Positions 48,240 through 61,653 are shown, numbered from the stretch's first letter. The stretch is 64,000 bases of DNA from Scatophagus argus (GCF_020382885.2 NC_058504.1:6376519-6440518), one strand, 5' to 3'. Numbers and translations are program-made. The notes: generated by a model not told the origin, from the sequence alone.

Positions 48240-50201
48240 ACCTGACAGCTTAAAGTTGTGTCTGTTTTTTGATTCAGTCATGCAGTTTCAACATTTTAAA
48301 GAAGATCATTAATAGTGTTTACAGCACCACTGGCTAGTTACCATTCAGAAATTCTTCTTCTCATTTTAGAATGACTATAAAAGACAGCAAAAGAATTATA
48401 CTAAAAAATGTTCAGTCAGTGATAAGTAATGAAATCAGCATGCATTGTGTTTTTCAAAGAAGTTATTAGCTACTTGTCTGATGTGGATGAAGAAATGATG
48501 ATGATAAGGGTTATCAGTAGTGTAATATATCTTTATGGCCTGTGGTGTACATGAAAACCATCTTTTTTTAATATAACAAATCTTGTAAAGGAAGGTTGAT
48601 AAAAGATAGACTAAATCTAGTCTAGATATAGTCGAGTCTGTATGTGGATTATCTCCTATGTAGCCTGTAACTTGAACTATGACACAATCAAAGTGCCTCA
48701 AAATTTTGCCATCTGATCACGTTGCTATCAGAGGAATGTTTACATACAACTTGGTTCATGACCCTAAAATCGAAACTGAACTTTGATCAACAAGCATGTT
48801 GTTCAGTTTGAATAAACCTTTTGCCTTCAGTCATGTATTTTCAAAGCCTCTGCTTCACAACTAAAAATGGCAGCACTGCCAGAGGGCTGAAAGAAGAGCT
48901 AAGAGGGCTACAACAGTGCCCACCAGGACCACAGTCAGTATCAAGCCCATTCAGTCTGCATACAATTCTTTTTTTTTCTTTTTGCAATGTGCATGTACGT
49001 TATATTGCAGTGACATTTATTTATGGCACTATTTTTCAGCTTTTTAAAATGTTATCTACAATGTTACACCTAGAAAAGAGAAAAGCCACAAGTTTCAGGG
49101 ACAAGCACAGGGGCTTTTGCACCATCTCGTTTTGGTGTGGTTTCGATACACTTTAGTGAGTTGTCATACCTACACTAAAATATATGTGGCTTAATACTCT
49201 CTTCTAGTCCCATAATGGCAGGAAAATATACCCAACAAAGAGAAGAAGTTATGTAGGACTGCCACACATGAGCATTTCCTCATCTGCTACTTCACCGTTA
49301 CGGTTTGACTTTCAGCTACAACTGCTGGGTTGCGGTTATGGAAGGATTTCGGGTTTAAAGAAACAGATGTTGAGAGAAAACAGGATGCAAAGTATGTTCT
49401 CTGATGTCGTTGTCACTTTGCATGTCCAATCATCCAACCCAGCAGGCCACTACAGCATTTCATACGACTAACTAGCATGCTGCCTCTGCCTCTAAGAGAG
49501 GGCTGTCATGATTCGCAGAACCACAAGAGGTCGCTTGTCATAAAATAATTGAGAGAGAGTTGTTTGAACCCTTCAAATGAAATGATTGATTCTGTGTCTG
49601 TCCCTTATGGTCCACCTCATTTAGGCAGTGGGAAAAAAATCTGATAATGTCATAATAATATATCCTATACAAGGATTAAACAAGTACATTTATTTAACAG
49701 AGAGATACAAGAGGTGTTTTTCACGCAGTAATGAGCTTCTGGGCTATTTTCTCCTCTTTCAGACCAGCAGAAAGAAAACTTTCAGCACAACTAAACACCA
49801 TGGATCATTTGTGTATTTAAATATAAAAGTTCATGAAACCTCTATTAATACAACACATGAAATATAATACAAAAAAGATCAACTGAGGATGTTTCATGGT
49901 GATATCTATTAGTTTTTTGGTTTTTTTTTACCTTATTAATTGTTTATTCTTGATAAGGCAAAAGGGAACTGACTATCAGGTCTGTCCTTCATCTTTGTAA
50001 CACATTATAGATAATAATCTGAGGGAGAAAACAGTTTGGCATTGCTGTCCTCTCTTCACGCTGGCTACAAACCTCAAAAGTTATAACACTTCATGAGAAC
50101 GGTGTGACAGGAAATGTACTTTTGAAGCCAGTCTACTGTGATGAACAACTGAATCGGGCAGTGTGACTCAGCCAACAAAGATCCTGACAAGAGACAGCAA
50201 A
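48240..50201. other. Intergenic region
   Basis: No gene, repeat family or conserved motif that I can support. Confidence 0.4.
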
Positions 50202-51923
50202 ATGATCCTTTTGTGCATTACATTGCTTCTTCTTAATCAAGGATGTAAGTACAATCCAACTTTTTTTTTTAGATGTAGTAAGCAAATCAAGGCTCTCTTT
50301 CTCTAACAGTTGATATGTAGTGTAACAATTTAATAATTACTATTAATACTGATACAAACAACAGTCGTAATAATAGTGATATTGATTATATACTCCACTG
50401 TTTTTAATACAGATGCACTGATCCCAGTGGCTACAGTTCAACTTGGTGAATCAGTGACCTTCATGTGTTCTTTGGCTGATACCAAACACAGCAATACACG
50501 GGTAAAGTGGTACAAACAGAGTACTGGCAATACTCTTAACTTAATTGCTACACTAATGCAAGCTGCTGCAAAGCCTATATTTGAAAGAGGATTTCCTTCC
50601 TCACGATTTGATGCAAATCATACCGTGACCATGAGCACTCTGACCATTTTGAAGACAGTTCGGGAAGATGAGGCAATCTATCACTGTGGAGTCACCTTGT
50701 GGAATAAAGATCAGTGGAGTGGTACATACTTGTCTTTGAAAGGTAATTATGTGTTTCTGTATTGTCAGAGATATTTCCTTTTTGAAGCCCTATGTCTGCT
50801 TCTAAAGTACATGAGACAGACGGTCCTTCACAATTTCCACTTTTTTTTTTTTAGGAAACATTCACAGGACAACAAACTATACTGTTGTTCAGTTGCCAAA
50901 GGTAACTGGCCCAGTTCATCCAGGAGACGCTGTGACTCTCCAGTGTTCAGTCCTCTATGATTCTGAGAAGAAGTCCTGTCCGGGTGAACACAGTGTGAAC
51001 TGGTTTGGAGTCAGATCAGATAAATCTCATGCTAATATCATCTATACTGATGGACTCACTGAATGCGACAAGAAACCTGATACCCGTTCTCCTCCAAAGA
51101 GCTGTGCTTATCGCTTCTCTAAGAACGTCGGCTCCTCTGATGCTGGGAGTTATTACTGTGCAGTGGCCACATGCGGGGAGATATTATTTGGAAATGGAAC
51201 AAACCTGGATTCTGAAGGTAAATGTGCGTGTGTGTGTTTGCATATAAATATATATGTAGTGTTAATTAGATTTGACTACAGGTCAAATTAAATTCAAAAA
51301 GCTCATGTGTAAGCGTAAGTGTAATATTTGTGACAAGAAACATCCTCTTTTGTAGAATTACATTTTGTTTTACTTTTATTAAGTGTCATTGTGTGTTCCT
51401 TTTCATGTTTCAGGAACCAGCCTGTGGTCGTTTATTGTACTGACACACAATTTAATTCTGTTTTTGCTGTGTGGTGTCTTGGCCATAAGTGTGACTATCA
51501 CAGCATTTCTCATTTGTGTCATCAAGAGAAATAAGTGTGATTACTGTGGCCATAAAGGTAATAGAAGTTACCCAACTACATTACACTTTTTGAGATAAGA
51601 CTAATCTTATCAGTGTATATCATAACTGAAATACTAATACCACTTTTATCTATTTATACTAGCTGCTGTTTCAGTGCAACAAAGTGTTGCAAAATGGAAT
51701 TTAAAGGTAAGATCACATAAGTGAAAACTGTATGATGAATTTTTGTCTGCATTTGTCTTCTCACATAATTTGTGACATCTTTTCTCAGAGAGATGGAGAA
51801 ATATGTATTTATTCTGCTGCTGTTTTTACCATGATGAAAACTGGCAAAGGTGGAACAAGGGATGCAAATCAAGTGGACAAAGAAAGGATCTATGCTGCTG
51901 TCAAGGCTCTTGGGTTAAATTAG
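50202..51923 (+). CDS. Two-domain Ig receptor, NITR-like (paralogue 1)
   Basis: Six exons with agreeing phases: 50,202-50,244 (leader MILLCITLLLLNQG), 50,413-50,742 (V-set domain: CSLADT, WYKQ, EDEAIYHC), 50,855-51,217 (second V-like domain: CSVLYD, WFGV, DAGSYYC, then J-like FGNGT), 51,414-51,557 (TM, about LILFLLCGVLAISVTITAFLI, then KRNKCDYC), 51,663-51,706 and 51,789-51,923. Total 352 residues. A type I membrane receptor likely acting in immune recognition. The tail has tyrosines in ICIYSAAV and RIYAAV; these resemble but do not exactly match ITIMs. The J-like motif lies in the second domain, not the first. Family assignment to novel immune-type receptors is by architecture; related fish V-set receptors are possible. 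Its paralogue lies 10 kb downstream. Confidence 0.85.
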
Positions 51924-52005
51924 TAAGTCACCAGGACTGTTTGAGATCAGTTTGCAACATATGTGATAGTTGATGTCACTCTGTTGAAGCTAAAAGCTGT
52001 TACTA

Positions 52006-52526
52006 CACTACACAGACAAAAGTATTGTCTATAGTCTTTTACTTCTATTACACCATCAGGGACCTTACTGACACCACATTCTAAATACACCGACAGCCCT
52101 TGAAGCTATATCAGCTTCCTCTCTTCTGGGAAGGGTTTGCACAAGATTCTGGGGTGTTTCTGTGGAAATTGTTGCCCATTCATGCAGTAGAGCATTTGTG
52201 AGGTCAGACACTGATGTTGGACCAAAAGGCCTGGCTCACAATCTCCATTCCGGTTCATCCCAAAGAGTTGGATGGGGTTGAGGTCAGGACTCTGTGTGGG
52301 CCAGTCAGGTTCTTCCACAACAAACTCATCCAATCATGTCTTTATGGAGCTTTGCTTTGTGCACTGGGGCACAGTCATGCTGGAATAGAAAAGGGCCTTC
52401 AACAAACTGTTGCCACAAAGTTGGAAGCATAGCATTGTCCAAAATGTCTTGGAAGTAAGGAGCCAAGGCCAACCCCTGAAAAGCAGCCCCTTAAAGAGGT
52501 GTCTGGATACTTATGTCTTTATAGTG
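52006..52526 (-). mobile_element. Deleted Tc1-like element
   Basis: 521 bases bounded by TA on both sides. Terminal inverted repeats are cactacacagacaaaagta and, as reverse complement of the right end, cactataaagacataagta. Minus-strand coding remnant with DWPTQSPDLNPI (end of a Tc1-type DDE domain). It lies 80 bases after the stop codon of the Ig receptor, before the aataaa at about 52,755, so probably within its 3' UTR. Confidence 0.8.
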
Positions 52527-52799
52527 TATATATATGTGACTATTGCATAATGAATTTTAAATACCTTGCTTTAATCTTTTGTTGTTTGAAACTAACACTG
52601 TCTGTGTTGAAATGTCTGATTGTCTGGTGTTTCAAAAATCAAGATTCCAACAAATGCGGTAATGATTATTTTAAATACAATGTAGGTGAAATTTAATGTA
52701 TAATGTTGTCATGTGATTCCCAACTGGAAAGTACTATTGTTTTCATTGTTAACAATAAAAGGCAGAGTTATGGTCCTGGTCAATACAACATATGACAGG

Positions 52800-54116
52800 A
52801 AATACTAACCAGCCTGAACGCGAGATCAAAAAAAGTCAGTTATAGGAACAATGCATCATTATGCTGCTTCATTTTCATCTAGAAGCTGAAGACCACAAGG
52901 CAGGAAGCCTTTATACTCAGTGTGAGTGTTTGTGAAATAAAGGCGTTAAATGTTTATGCATGTCACTTTTTCACTGTTACTGATGTTGTGACCAAACTGT
53001 GAACGTAACAAGAATTTTCACAAACCACACGAGAGCATCAAACTTGGTCTTTTCCTGTGTTTGCATGACATTCTGTCAAGACGTTATTCCGTTAGTGGTC
53101 ACCATACACCACAATACACAATTCACACTAAAGCTCCAGTTATGCTTTCCATAAAGACCATGATAGATAGATAGATACTTTATTGATCCCGAGGGAAATT
53201 CAAGCATCCAGTAGCCCATTACAGCAGTATAGATTAGTCAAAAGTAAGCCAATAAACAACCAAACAAGGCCTAACTGTTAGTGGGAAAAATAGACTAAAC
53301 ATACTAAATAAACTAACATATGCTACATGAAGTACAATAGAGTGCAGAGAAAGCAGGTCGACCAGATTGACTGTGTGTATAAAACAAGAGACTGAAGAGC
53401 CACAGATCATCTTATGGACATGAAGTGAAATGTGCTAAGGAAATGTTTGTGCTTTTATATTGTGTGCGAGTTCTCCTTAAAGCTCTTCAAAATCTTCCAT
53501 TTCTCTGTCAGACTGTGCATACGTAGTCCGTAGTCTACTCTGATGTGTGACTGAAAACACAGGAAATGCATTATGAAGCAGGTCAGTCTTCTCTGACGCT
53601 GCTGGATGTTATTTAGAGAGAAATACATACAAAATGCATGTGGAATCAGTAATTACAAACGTTTTGCCTAAAATGCAACCTTTTCTTAAAATGCTGCTGA
53701 TTCTGTGACTCTTTCTCTTAACTCTTGTCACTTTGCTTTAGAGAAATCCAGTGCTGCATAGTTTACGGCCTCGTCACCATAATGCAAACAATCGCAACTC
53801 TGAGTGTTTTCCACGCAACACACCCGATTTAAATGAACGGCTTGTTGTCAGGGTTTTGCAGAGCATCTTGGCAGGCTGATCAACCATGGATTGGACTGAA
53901 CAGCAGATTTATAGAAACATCATATAACACATAACACCTTATTTTAGAAGAAATCAGAGGAGTGACTCTTTTGCCTTTCATGTGTTTCGCAGAACATGTA
54001 TCAGAATAACACATTTATCCACACTGACAAGCTACACTGATAGGAAAAAGCTGTGATGGGCCATTTCTCTGCCTTTGACCAACCACTAAGGCTGTTTACT
54101 CATAAGAGACCTGACT
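52800..54116. other. Intergenic region with LINE tail and a dispersed repeat
   Basis: A LINE 3' end on the minus strand begins at 53,161 (gatagatagatactttattg). 53,590-53,715 is homologous in inverted orientation to 12,790-12,900. 54,030-54,112 is homologous to 57,965-58,050. No gene supported. Confidence 0.5.
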
Positions 54117-54480
54117 ATGGGCTGTGGTGCAGTGGCTAGCACTGTCGCCTCATAGCAAGAGGGTTGCAGGTTTGAATCTTGGTCTGGGCCCTTCTGTGTT
54201 CTTCTATGTTTTCTCTGTGCCTGCGTGGGTTTTCTCCGGGTACTCCGGCTTCCTCCCACAATACCAAAAACATGCAAATTAGGTTAATTGTCTACTCTAA
54301 ATTGCCCCTAGGTATGAGTGTGAGAGTGTGTGGTTGTCTGTCTTTGTGTGTTGGCCCTGCGATTGAGTGGCGACCAGTCCAGGGTGTACCCCGCCTCTCG
54401 CCCGTAGTCAGCTGGGATAGGCTCCAGCTCCCCCACGACCCTGACGGATAAGCGGTATAGAAAATGGATGGATGGATGGG
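54117..54480 (+). mobile_element. tRNA-like-headed short interspersed repeat
   Basis: The head resembles a tRNA gene (gtgcagtggctagcactg and ggtttgaatctt as A- and B-box-like sequences). The body has tctccgggtactccggctt and the tail (atgg)n. This is a very common teleost repeat; a reverse fragment is at 43,812. Confidence 0.7.
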
Positions 54481-55076
54481 TTAGGGTGCAAGAATTAAGA
54501 GCTACAAGATTTTAGTTTAAGCAGTGGACCTGACTGTTTTAGTTTTATCTGCCTGCTTATGTGTTCATTTGTAGTGCAAATTCTAAACTGCAATAATAAA
54601 GTTTATCAAAGTAACTCTTCAGTTACAAACTGCTTTTCAATTTTGAAACAGGATAAAACATTTGGATTAAGACAAATTGAAACAAACAATTGGAATACGC
54701 AATAACAAAACCCCCACCAATATTAAAGATATTGAACACTAATTGAATGCAACATTAGGCTAAATGACAGCGGAAGACTTCCAACATTTTTCTAATTTAA
54801 ACTTTGAGTAATGGTTGAAGATTTTATTGAGACATCCAAGCACTGACAGAAATATCCTTTCCAATTATTTCAACAAAGCAACACTAGCAAATATAAGATA
54901 ATGCTGGAATATGTTTCTCCAGCCACACAGATGTCTCCGAACAGCACGGGTGAATATGCTGGAAGATCAACCAGAGACATTCACATATATGTCTTTTTCT
55001 TCCTTTCTTTTGCTCCCGATCATCTTGCTTCACACAACATGTTGAGACTTTAGAGGTGTGCACGTTGACTCCTCTG

Positions 55077-56816
55077 TTAGACCAGCACAGAAGTTTCTGC
55101 GCCTGCAAAGAAGCATATTTCAAGCTTTAGGTTTAAAGAAACAGTACACAATTTATCTCGTGCAAAGTTTACAACATTACAACACACAAACTTTATCCAT
55201 GCAATACATGTTGTGATGGCTTTCTTTTTCCCAACAATCAGTGGATTTCAGCAGAATTCTTATGACTGCTGGTGTTGTCTCTCTTTTTTCTTCACAATTG
55301 TTTTAAAAATACATCGAAAAAGTGTATATGCCAGTTTGACATGGCGTATTTTACCAAAATGGAACCAAGGCATTGCTATCCTAGAGGCCAGTTTCTCAAA
55401 AGTAACTTTCCTCTAAAGTAACAACATCATATTTGCTATCAGCAGGGCCTGGTGTGACATCCTGGATTTTTTCAATGAACAAAATAATCTGGAAATTGAA
55501 GTTTTGTGCTCCATCTTACTTACTTTCAGTTTCTTGAGAAACCAAGAAAACAAGGATCATGATCACAATCACACAGAGAGCCAACAGCACCCCGAGCACA
55601 ATGTTAACGGGGTCCCATCCTTGTTCTGGATTTAAAGTAAAAAAAAAAAGTCAGGAGACTTTTAACTCTTTGCTCCGTGTGTTAGCACTAAATAGCTTGC
55701 ATCTTGCAAAAAAATGTTAGTTAGTTTATCAAATTCTGTGTATTTTAACAAAATGATTATGAAAAAAGTTATAATAGGCATGACAAAATCAGAGGCTTAT
55801 TAAATATTATGTTTTGCTTTACTTTAATAAGTCCAGTGTTTTATATTCATTAAACTTTTTGGATTTTTTTTTTTTTTTTAACTAAGAGTTTAGCCAGACT
55901 AGTGGGCACTTAATGTAAAAAAAAATGACTGCATCTGTAAATCTACCTGCAAAACGCCTTATTACACTTATATATATATATATGGGGTTTTTTGTTTGTT
56001 TATTTTAAATGCTGCTGTAAAAACATACTTGTGTCCACTTTAGTTCCTTCACACGGCTGGACTGACTCAGTGTCTGGACTTTGTTGTATGTTGACATATT
56101 TCAGATGATTTTTATGATCTGTGTGATTCACAAAAGTGCAGGGATTATAATTGATTGTTTGAGTATTGACACAGACATACAGACATAGAAAACAAGACAG
56201 TAAAAATAAACATACTTTACCATTTACAGCCAAAACTGTGCCGTTCACAAATTGCATTGAGTACGCTGATCCCTCTTGACAGATGTATGTTGCTTCATCT
56301 TCTTTGCTAACATTTTTGATAGTAAGAAAATACAGAGAATCCTTTTTTTGGACTGTAAATCTTGAGTCGTGAAATTGTCCTCGGAGTTCTATTTTGTAAA
56401 AACTTCCTGCTGCAACAATTTGGACCACATATCCAAACTTCAGCCTAAACCAGTAAAACAACCCAAGTTTCTCCTCAGAGGCTGGACAGGTCAGAGTCAA
56501 ATTATCACCAAGTTCAGCTGCAATGATATGGTTCTGGTGAGGAATGCCTATGGATTTGATCAGAGCTGAAGAAAAGAGAGCAGTAACCAGGTTAGGGGAC
56601 AACGGGACAAAACACTATAAAAATAGAACAGAAGAGAATAAATAGTGGAATAAATAGTTAAATAGTCTCATTTGTATGACCTGATATGTTCTTGCTGAAT
56701 TTTAACACAGCATTCAAAAAATCCTTTACTTTACCATGATGCTCATTTTAAAGTAGACAAGAAGTGCACTTACGCAATGTGCTGAGAAGAATCATAGAAG
56801 ACAGCCACACGATCAT
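55077..56816 (-). CDS. One-V-domain Ig receptor, NITR-like
   Basis: Minus strand exons: 56,816-56,774 (leader MIVWLSSMILLSTL; 43 bases, as in both plus-strand paralogues), 56,565-56,221 (V-set domain: ELGDNLTLTC, LFYWFRL, SKEDEATYIC, an NGT site), 56,118-56,029 (linker resembling the first strand of a second Ig domain: YVNIQQSPDTESVQP), 55,625-55,524 (TM: VNIVLGVLLALCVIVIMILVFLV). All junctions are phase 1 with GT-AG signals. The last exon is uncertain: an acceptor at 55,103 gives an 8-residue tail ending at 55,077, while a tyrosine motif DIYVNV (about 54,975-54,990) lies in another frame further on. Likely a cell-surface immune receptor; family by architecture only. Confidence 0.7.
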
Positions 56817-56819
56817 TGT

Positions 56820-58600
56820 GGTATAGCGTCCTTCTTTGAACAACTGACATGAGGTTAGGTCATGTTTTAGACCTATATGCTTTGGTTTATCACGAACAGC
56901 CTCAGGTGTCTGATGGTGCCTGCCTGCAACATGTATACTGTGAGATGATAACTTTTTCTGAATAAAACTGTTCGACCTGGCCAATAGAAGGCTACCAAAG
57001 CACGTGTAATATACTATTGTGCACAGGCAACGTTGAGATTCTGTCTTTAAAATAGGGACATTTAAAATGATGAAACTTTATTCATGATAATCAATGGTGT
57101 GTTATGTTTAACAAAGCATATGCCATCCTGAAAAAGCTCCAGTTTTACTTCTGGAACTGCTGTCCTCCATTAATAGTGTAGTAATGAGAAAAAAATGACG
57201 CAGGACTTTATCCAAATGACCAAATCTGATTTTAACTGTTGTTTTGATCTCCTTGGAAAGTCTGTTTTCATTAGGGCTGTCAAAACATTAACGCAGCAAC
57301 GCGATAATCAATTAATGCAATTACAATTATTTTATTGCGCAGTTATATTTATTATAATAATTATTTTCAAAGTCCGTTTCTCACTAGCTATCTAATTGTT
57401 GCTCACTAAAAAAACTGCATTAATGCGCGCTAAAATAAAAAAGTAATAATTGTCTGCGTTAATTCACAATCACAATCCCAATTACAGACCCCAGAATCTC
57501 CCATTCTTTCCTCAGCTTGATCCCAAGCCTCTGTTTCCAGTGCTAGTTTCCAGTCTTACCAAGGCATTGACAGGACACACACCCTCAGCGACTCAGGTTG
57601 CTGCTGTTATTAGCAGTATGTCTGCTAATATGATGGCACTGATTAATGCTTGTTTCATTGCAAATAAGAGCTTCATACTGAATGATTTATTGGTCACTAA
57701 AACTTTCTCAAGGAGATTGAATCGAACACAACTGGTCTTGGTTAGATGTCTCTGAAGACATTTTGCCGTTTTGCAGTTTGGAATAGCTATTTGTCCTTTA
57801 AAACATCCTTCAGTTGTAGATAAGACAACAAATGCAGACAGCCTTTTATGTTATTTATGTACATTTGAAAAAATACCATGTAAGAAAACATTTTTTAGGG
57901 AGAAGTACTCTTTCTAGCTTCACAACCCTTTGTAAAGGCAACTTGCATCACAGGCAACAAGCAAAACCACATACAACAAATGAAAGCTGTGGGGCTCCAT
58001 TTCTCTGCATTTGACCAACCGCTGAAGCTGTCTTCTCAGAAAAGAAGTGTGGGCTTCAACAGGATGTAATGAGGTCACGGGACAAGAGGGGAAGTGCACA
58101 AGATACATCAGAAACGTAAATTTAGCTTAACTAGTATGTTTGTGTTGATGCGTTATTGTGTGCTCATTAGTGCAAATTAGCTCCATATGGAAAAAAAAAA
58201 CAAACTGTATTCAATTTTTAGCATAATGTGTTAAAATCTTCCAAAAGAATGGCAGATGTTAATATTCAGTGTTTGCATCTTAATCCACGCATGCACACAG
58301 TTACTGAAATTTAGATGCACTTTGAAACACACATTTTATAGCTACTATTTATTCCAACAGTGTATAGGTTTGCTACATGTACTCATTTTGGAGTCATCAC
58401 CACACATGTTGTGGTGTATGTACTGTTTTCATCTGTCATGCAAGCACATCATGCACCTCCGAGAACAAGTTTCACTTGGCTGAATGTATCAAAGAGCCCA
58501 AACAGATGCTAACTATTTGGTGGTTTTCATGGCATGAATACAAGACCTATAAGAAGTAGGTTGAAACATGGATATGCAGCACCTGCACACATGTACCAGT
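56820..58600. other. Intergenic region
   Basis: Nothing coding supported. 57,965-58,050 repeats 54,030-54,112 (both contain atttctctgc and tttgaccaacc), indicating duplication within the receptor cluster. Confidence 0.45.
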
Positions 58601-58604
58601 GAAT

Positions 58605-59790
58605 GTGAAGGATTCAAGGAGCTTTATTTGTCATCACAGCTATGTATGTGGAGTACATACAGCAATGAAACAGTGTTCCTCCAGGATGCTACATGGCGCT
58701 AAACAGGAGACTATACATAAGTAAAAAATAAAAATAAAAAAATAGAAATATAGAAAAAAGTATAATGTGTAGAGCACTATGCAATGCAACAGGACATTTG
58801 AGTGTAGTTGTGAAAGTGCCTGTAGTGCAGAGGTGCGGATGTGTGTGGATGTGTGTTTGTGTGTAGTGTATGTGTATGATTATGTCAGTCCTGTCACTGG
58901 GAGTTTAGAAGTCTGATGACTTGGGCAAAGAAATTATTCTAGTGGTGGTGGACCAAATGCTCCGGTACCTCCTACAAGACAGCAAGAGAGTGAAGATTGT
59001 GTGTGAGGGATGTGTGTTGTCATCTACAATGCTGATTGTTTGCACCGGGTGGTCTAAATGTCTGTGATAGAAGGGAGAAGGACTCCGATGTTCTTCTCAG
59101 CTGTTCTCACTATCCACTGCAGGGAGTTATGGTCCAAGATGGTGAAATTCCCAAAGCAGGCAGTGACGCAGCTGCTCAGGACGGTCTCGATAGCCCCTCT
59201 GTAAAATGTGATCACGGAGACAGGTGAAACACATTAAAGGAGGAGAAAGCAATCAAGATGAACCAAAGCAAAGCTACATGAAAAAGAGAAACACAGGGGA
59301 AGTGACGCTTGACAACTTAAACACAAGGCGTGACAAAAAGTGAACAGCAGTGGACTGAGCACACAGCCCTGTGGGGCCCCGGTGTTCAGTCTGGTGGTGC
59401 TAGAGATGCTGCTTTCCATTGGGGTTGCCTGAGGTCTCCTGGTCAGGAACTCCAGGATCCAATTGCAGAGGGAGGCGTTGAGGCCCAGCAAGCTCAGCTT
59501 ACTAATCAGATGTTGTGAGATGATTGTATTGAAAGCTGAGCCGAAGTCCAAGAACAGCATACGTCCATACTGTCCAGTTGGGTAAGGGCCAGATGAAGGG
59601 TGGGAGAAATAGCATCTTCTGTGGTGCATTTAGGGTGATATGTGAATTTCAAGGGGTGTAACAGGGTTTTGATATGCCTCATGAAGCATTTCATGATGAT
59701 GGGTGTGAGTGCAACAGAATGGCAGTCATTGAGGAAGGACACTGCCTCATTTCCCTGACTCTTACAACCACCATCAAAGATAAACAAAAC
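58605..59790 (-). mobile_element. Degraded L2/Rex-like LINE
   Basis: The 3' tail (ggattcaaggagctttattt) is at 58,611. Minus-strand RT pieces read [12 protein letters not shown] and [15 protein letters not shown] (59,629-59,340) and an upstream piece at 59,787-59,506. Frames are broken and the catalytic box is not found. A 100-base stretch at 59,220-59,325 does not fit and may be an insertion. Confidence 0.75.
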
Positions 59791-60036
59791 TCAGACAAGT
59801 GCATTGAAAACTCACTGCATGGCTTATGTATCACAGACCAGGTCCTGGACCATCAAACTATTATTCCGCCTACTTTGTTAAAGAGACTACGTAACCCTTC
59901 CTTCCAATGCCTGAGAAGGTGAGACTGGCAGGAAAAGAGTGCTTTTGAAATCACACCCTACTTAGCAGCCCAACCACAACCGTGCTCAACTTTCCACACA
60001 TCATTTGTTTGTCAGTGGTGACTGCAAATGTATGCA

Positions 60037-60060
60037 CACACACACACACACACACACACA
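60037..60060. repeat. (CA)n microsatellite
   Basis: Pure CA dinucleotide run of about 24 bases. Confidence 0.9.
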
Positions 60061-61653
60061 AGAAAACACAAGGGAACTTATAGATGGATTTAGACAAGAC
60101 GCTGAGATGTTTTAAATTACATTTTACAGCTGTTTATTTCCCAGAGTGCACACCCAGCAAATTTAACTAGCCATTTGTTTGCACGAACGGACTGAATTTT
60201 ATGGAACTCTTCTGTAATTTTCTTGATTTTCTTTGATGAGCTTGAGGTGTTGTTGTACCACATAGCATTCAATTGTGAAGTGGCAGGGGGACACAAGTGA
60301 CAAGTGATGTACATCCCATTAATCATGTCAGTTAAAGGTTAAAGGGAAAATGTTTGTCACAAGTTTTATCTGCTGTTTGTTGAGTCATCTGGGTGTCACA
60401 GTAATGGCAGTAATGTTAAGAAATCAGATGATTTGTAGCACTGAATTTTATGGTTGATATAGCTGAATGACACTGGAAATTAAATCCAATCATGTCAACT
60501 CGGGCAGTGATTAGTAGTTTTAATGTTGATGTTTTAACATGTTCCTGCATGGACACAACTTAAAATCTCAAGTTCAGTTTTATATCACAGGACATTCACA
60601 ACATGTAGTATTCTGCTCTAGTGCATATTGATACAAGCTCACTATAACGACCTTGAAAGTGGTAAAAAAACTAGCGAACTAAAATTTCTGACATACAGGA
60701 AATCCCCCCCACGTGTTTCATGTCACAAGGCTATGAACTGTGGGAAATTCTCTCACACAAAGTTCCATAAAGTGGGCACAAATTACTCAGAATGTCTTGT
60801 GAGAGTGTCTTCATACAACGACAGTTTGACAACAGGCCTAAACCCTCCAGGATTTTTACTGGGATTGTCCCTGAAAGTCCACAAGTCCGCAGGCGTGATC
60901 ATCGGGACTGGGCAGCGCTTCGTGAGCCTGGAATTTGGGTTTGCTGATAACATCAGATTTGATGCAACATTGCCAATCACTGCATTTCACTGCCTTGTGC
61001 TTGTTACATGTGTAATGACAATAAAGTTGAATCTAATCTAATATAATCTAATTAGTTCTCAGGTGATGACCAAAACTAACCAAAACATAATCGTATATCA
61101 TATATGACATAATCTATTTGTTAACAAAGCGAACTGTCGGGGGATTTGCAAAGATGAAATGTATCCTGAGGGGGTTCATGAATATCCTTACCCTTACACC
61201 CTAATGTAGTGCCAGGTGTGCTGAGAATGGAGTCAGAACCAGGTCTGTTTCTTGTCTCCAATTTTCAGAAGTGTCTCATTGGAGTGCAGCGCCATCATGC
61301 ACGGCTGTTCACTGCGTGTTATCTTTCACCGCAGCAATGATATGCATTTATGATTTAGCCACAACAGCTAATAAATATGTAAGCAAATATTGGTGAAAAT
61401 ATAAAACCATTTCAATCTGTGAGCAAACGTTGAATGAGTGTGAAACTGCACAAATAGCAAATAGTTTACTGGATGGGTGAGAGTGAGAGGAACTCTGTTT
61501 CACACCAGGTGAAGACCGGTGAAGCAGGAAATGCTCTCTGACAGTCTGTGATAACCAATCAGATGCATTTGAGAGTCTGACCTATCAGAATCATGGCACC
61601 AGCTTCACTCACTGAAATGCCACCAAATTTCATAATAAAAGACAGTGTGAAGA
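60061..61653. other. Intergenic region upstream of Ig paralogue 2
   Basis: A LINE 3' end on the plus strand ends at about 61,052 (gacaataaagttgaatc with aatctaat repeats). Otherwise no supported feature. The 5' flank of the receptor (61,550-61,653) lacks a clear TATA box. Confidence 0.5.

Noticed and set aside
60628-61041. 137-residue plus-strand frame
   Set aside because: Ends inside a LINE 3' tail; composition is not protein-like and no motif is seen.
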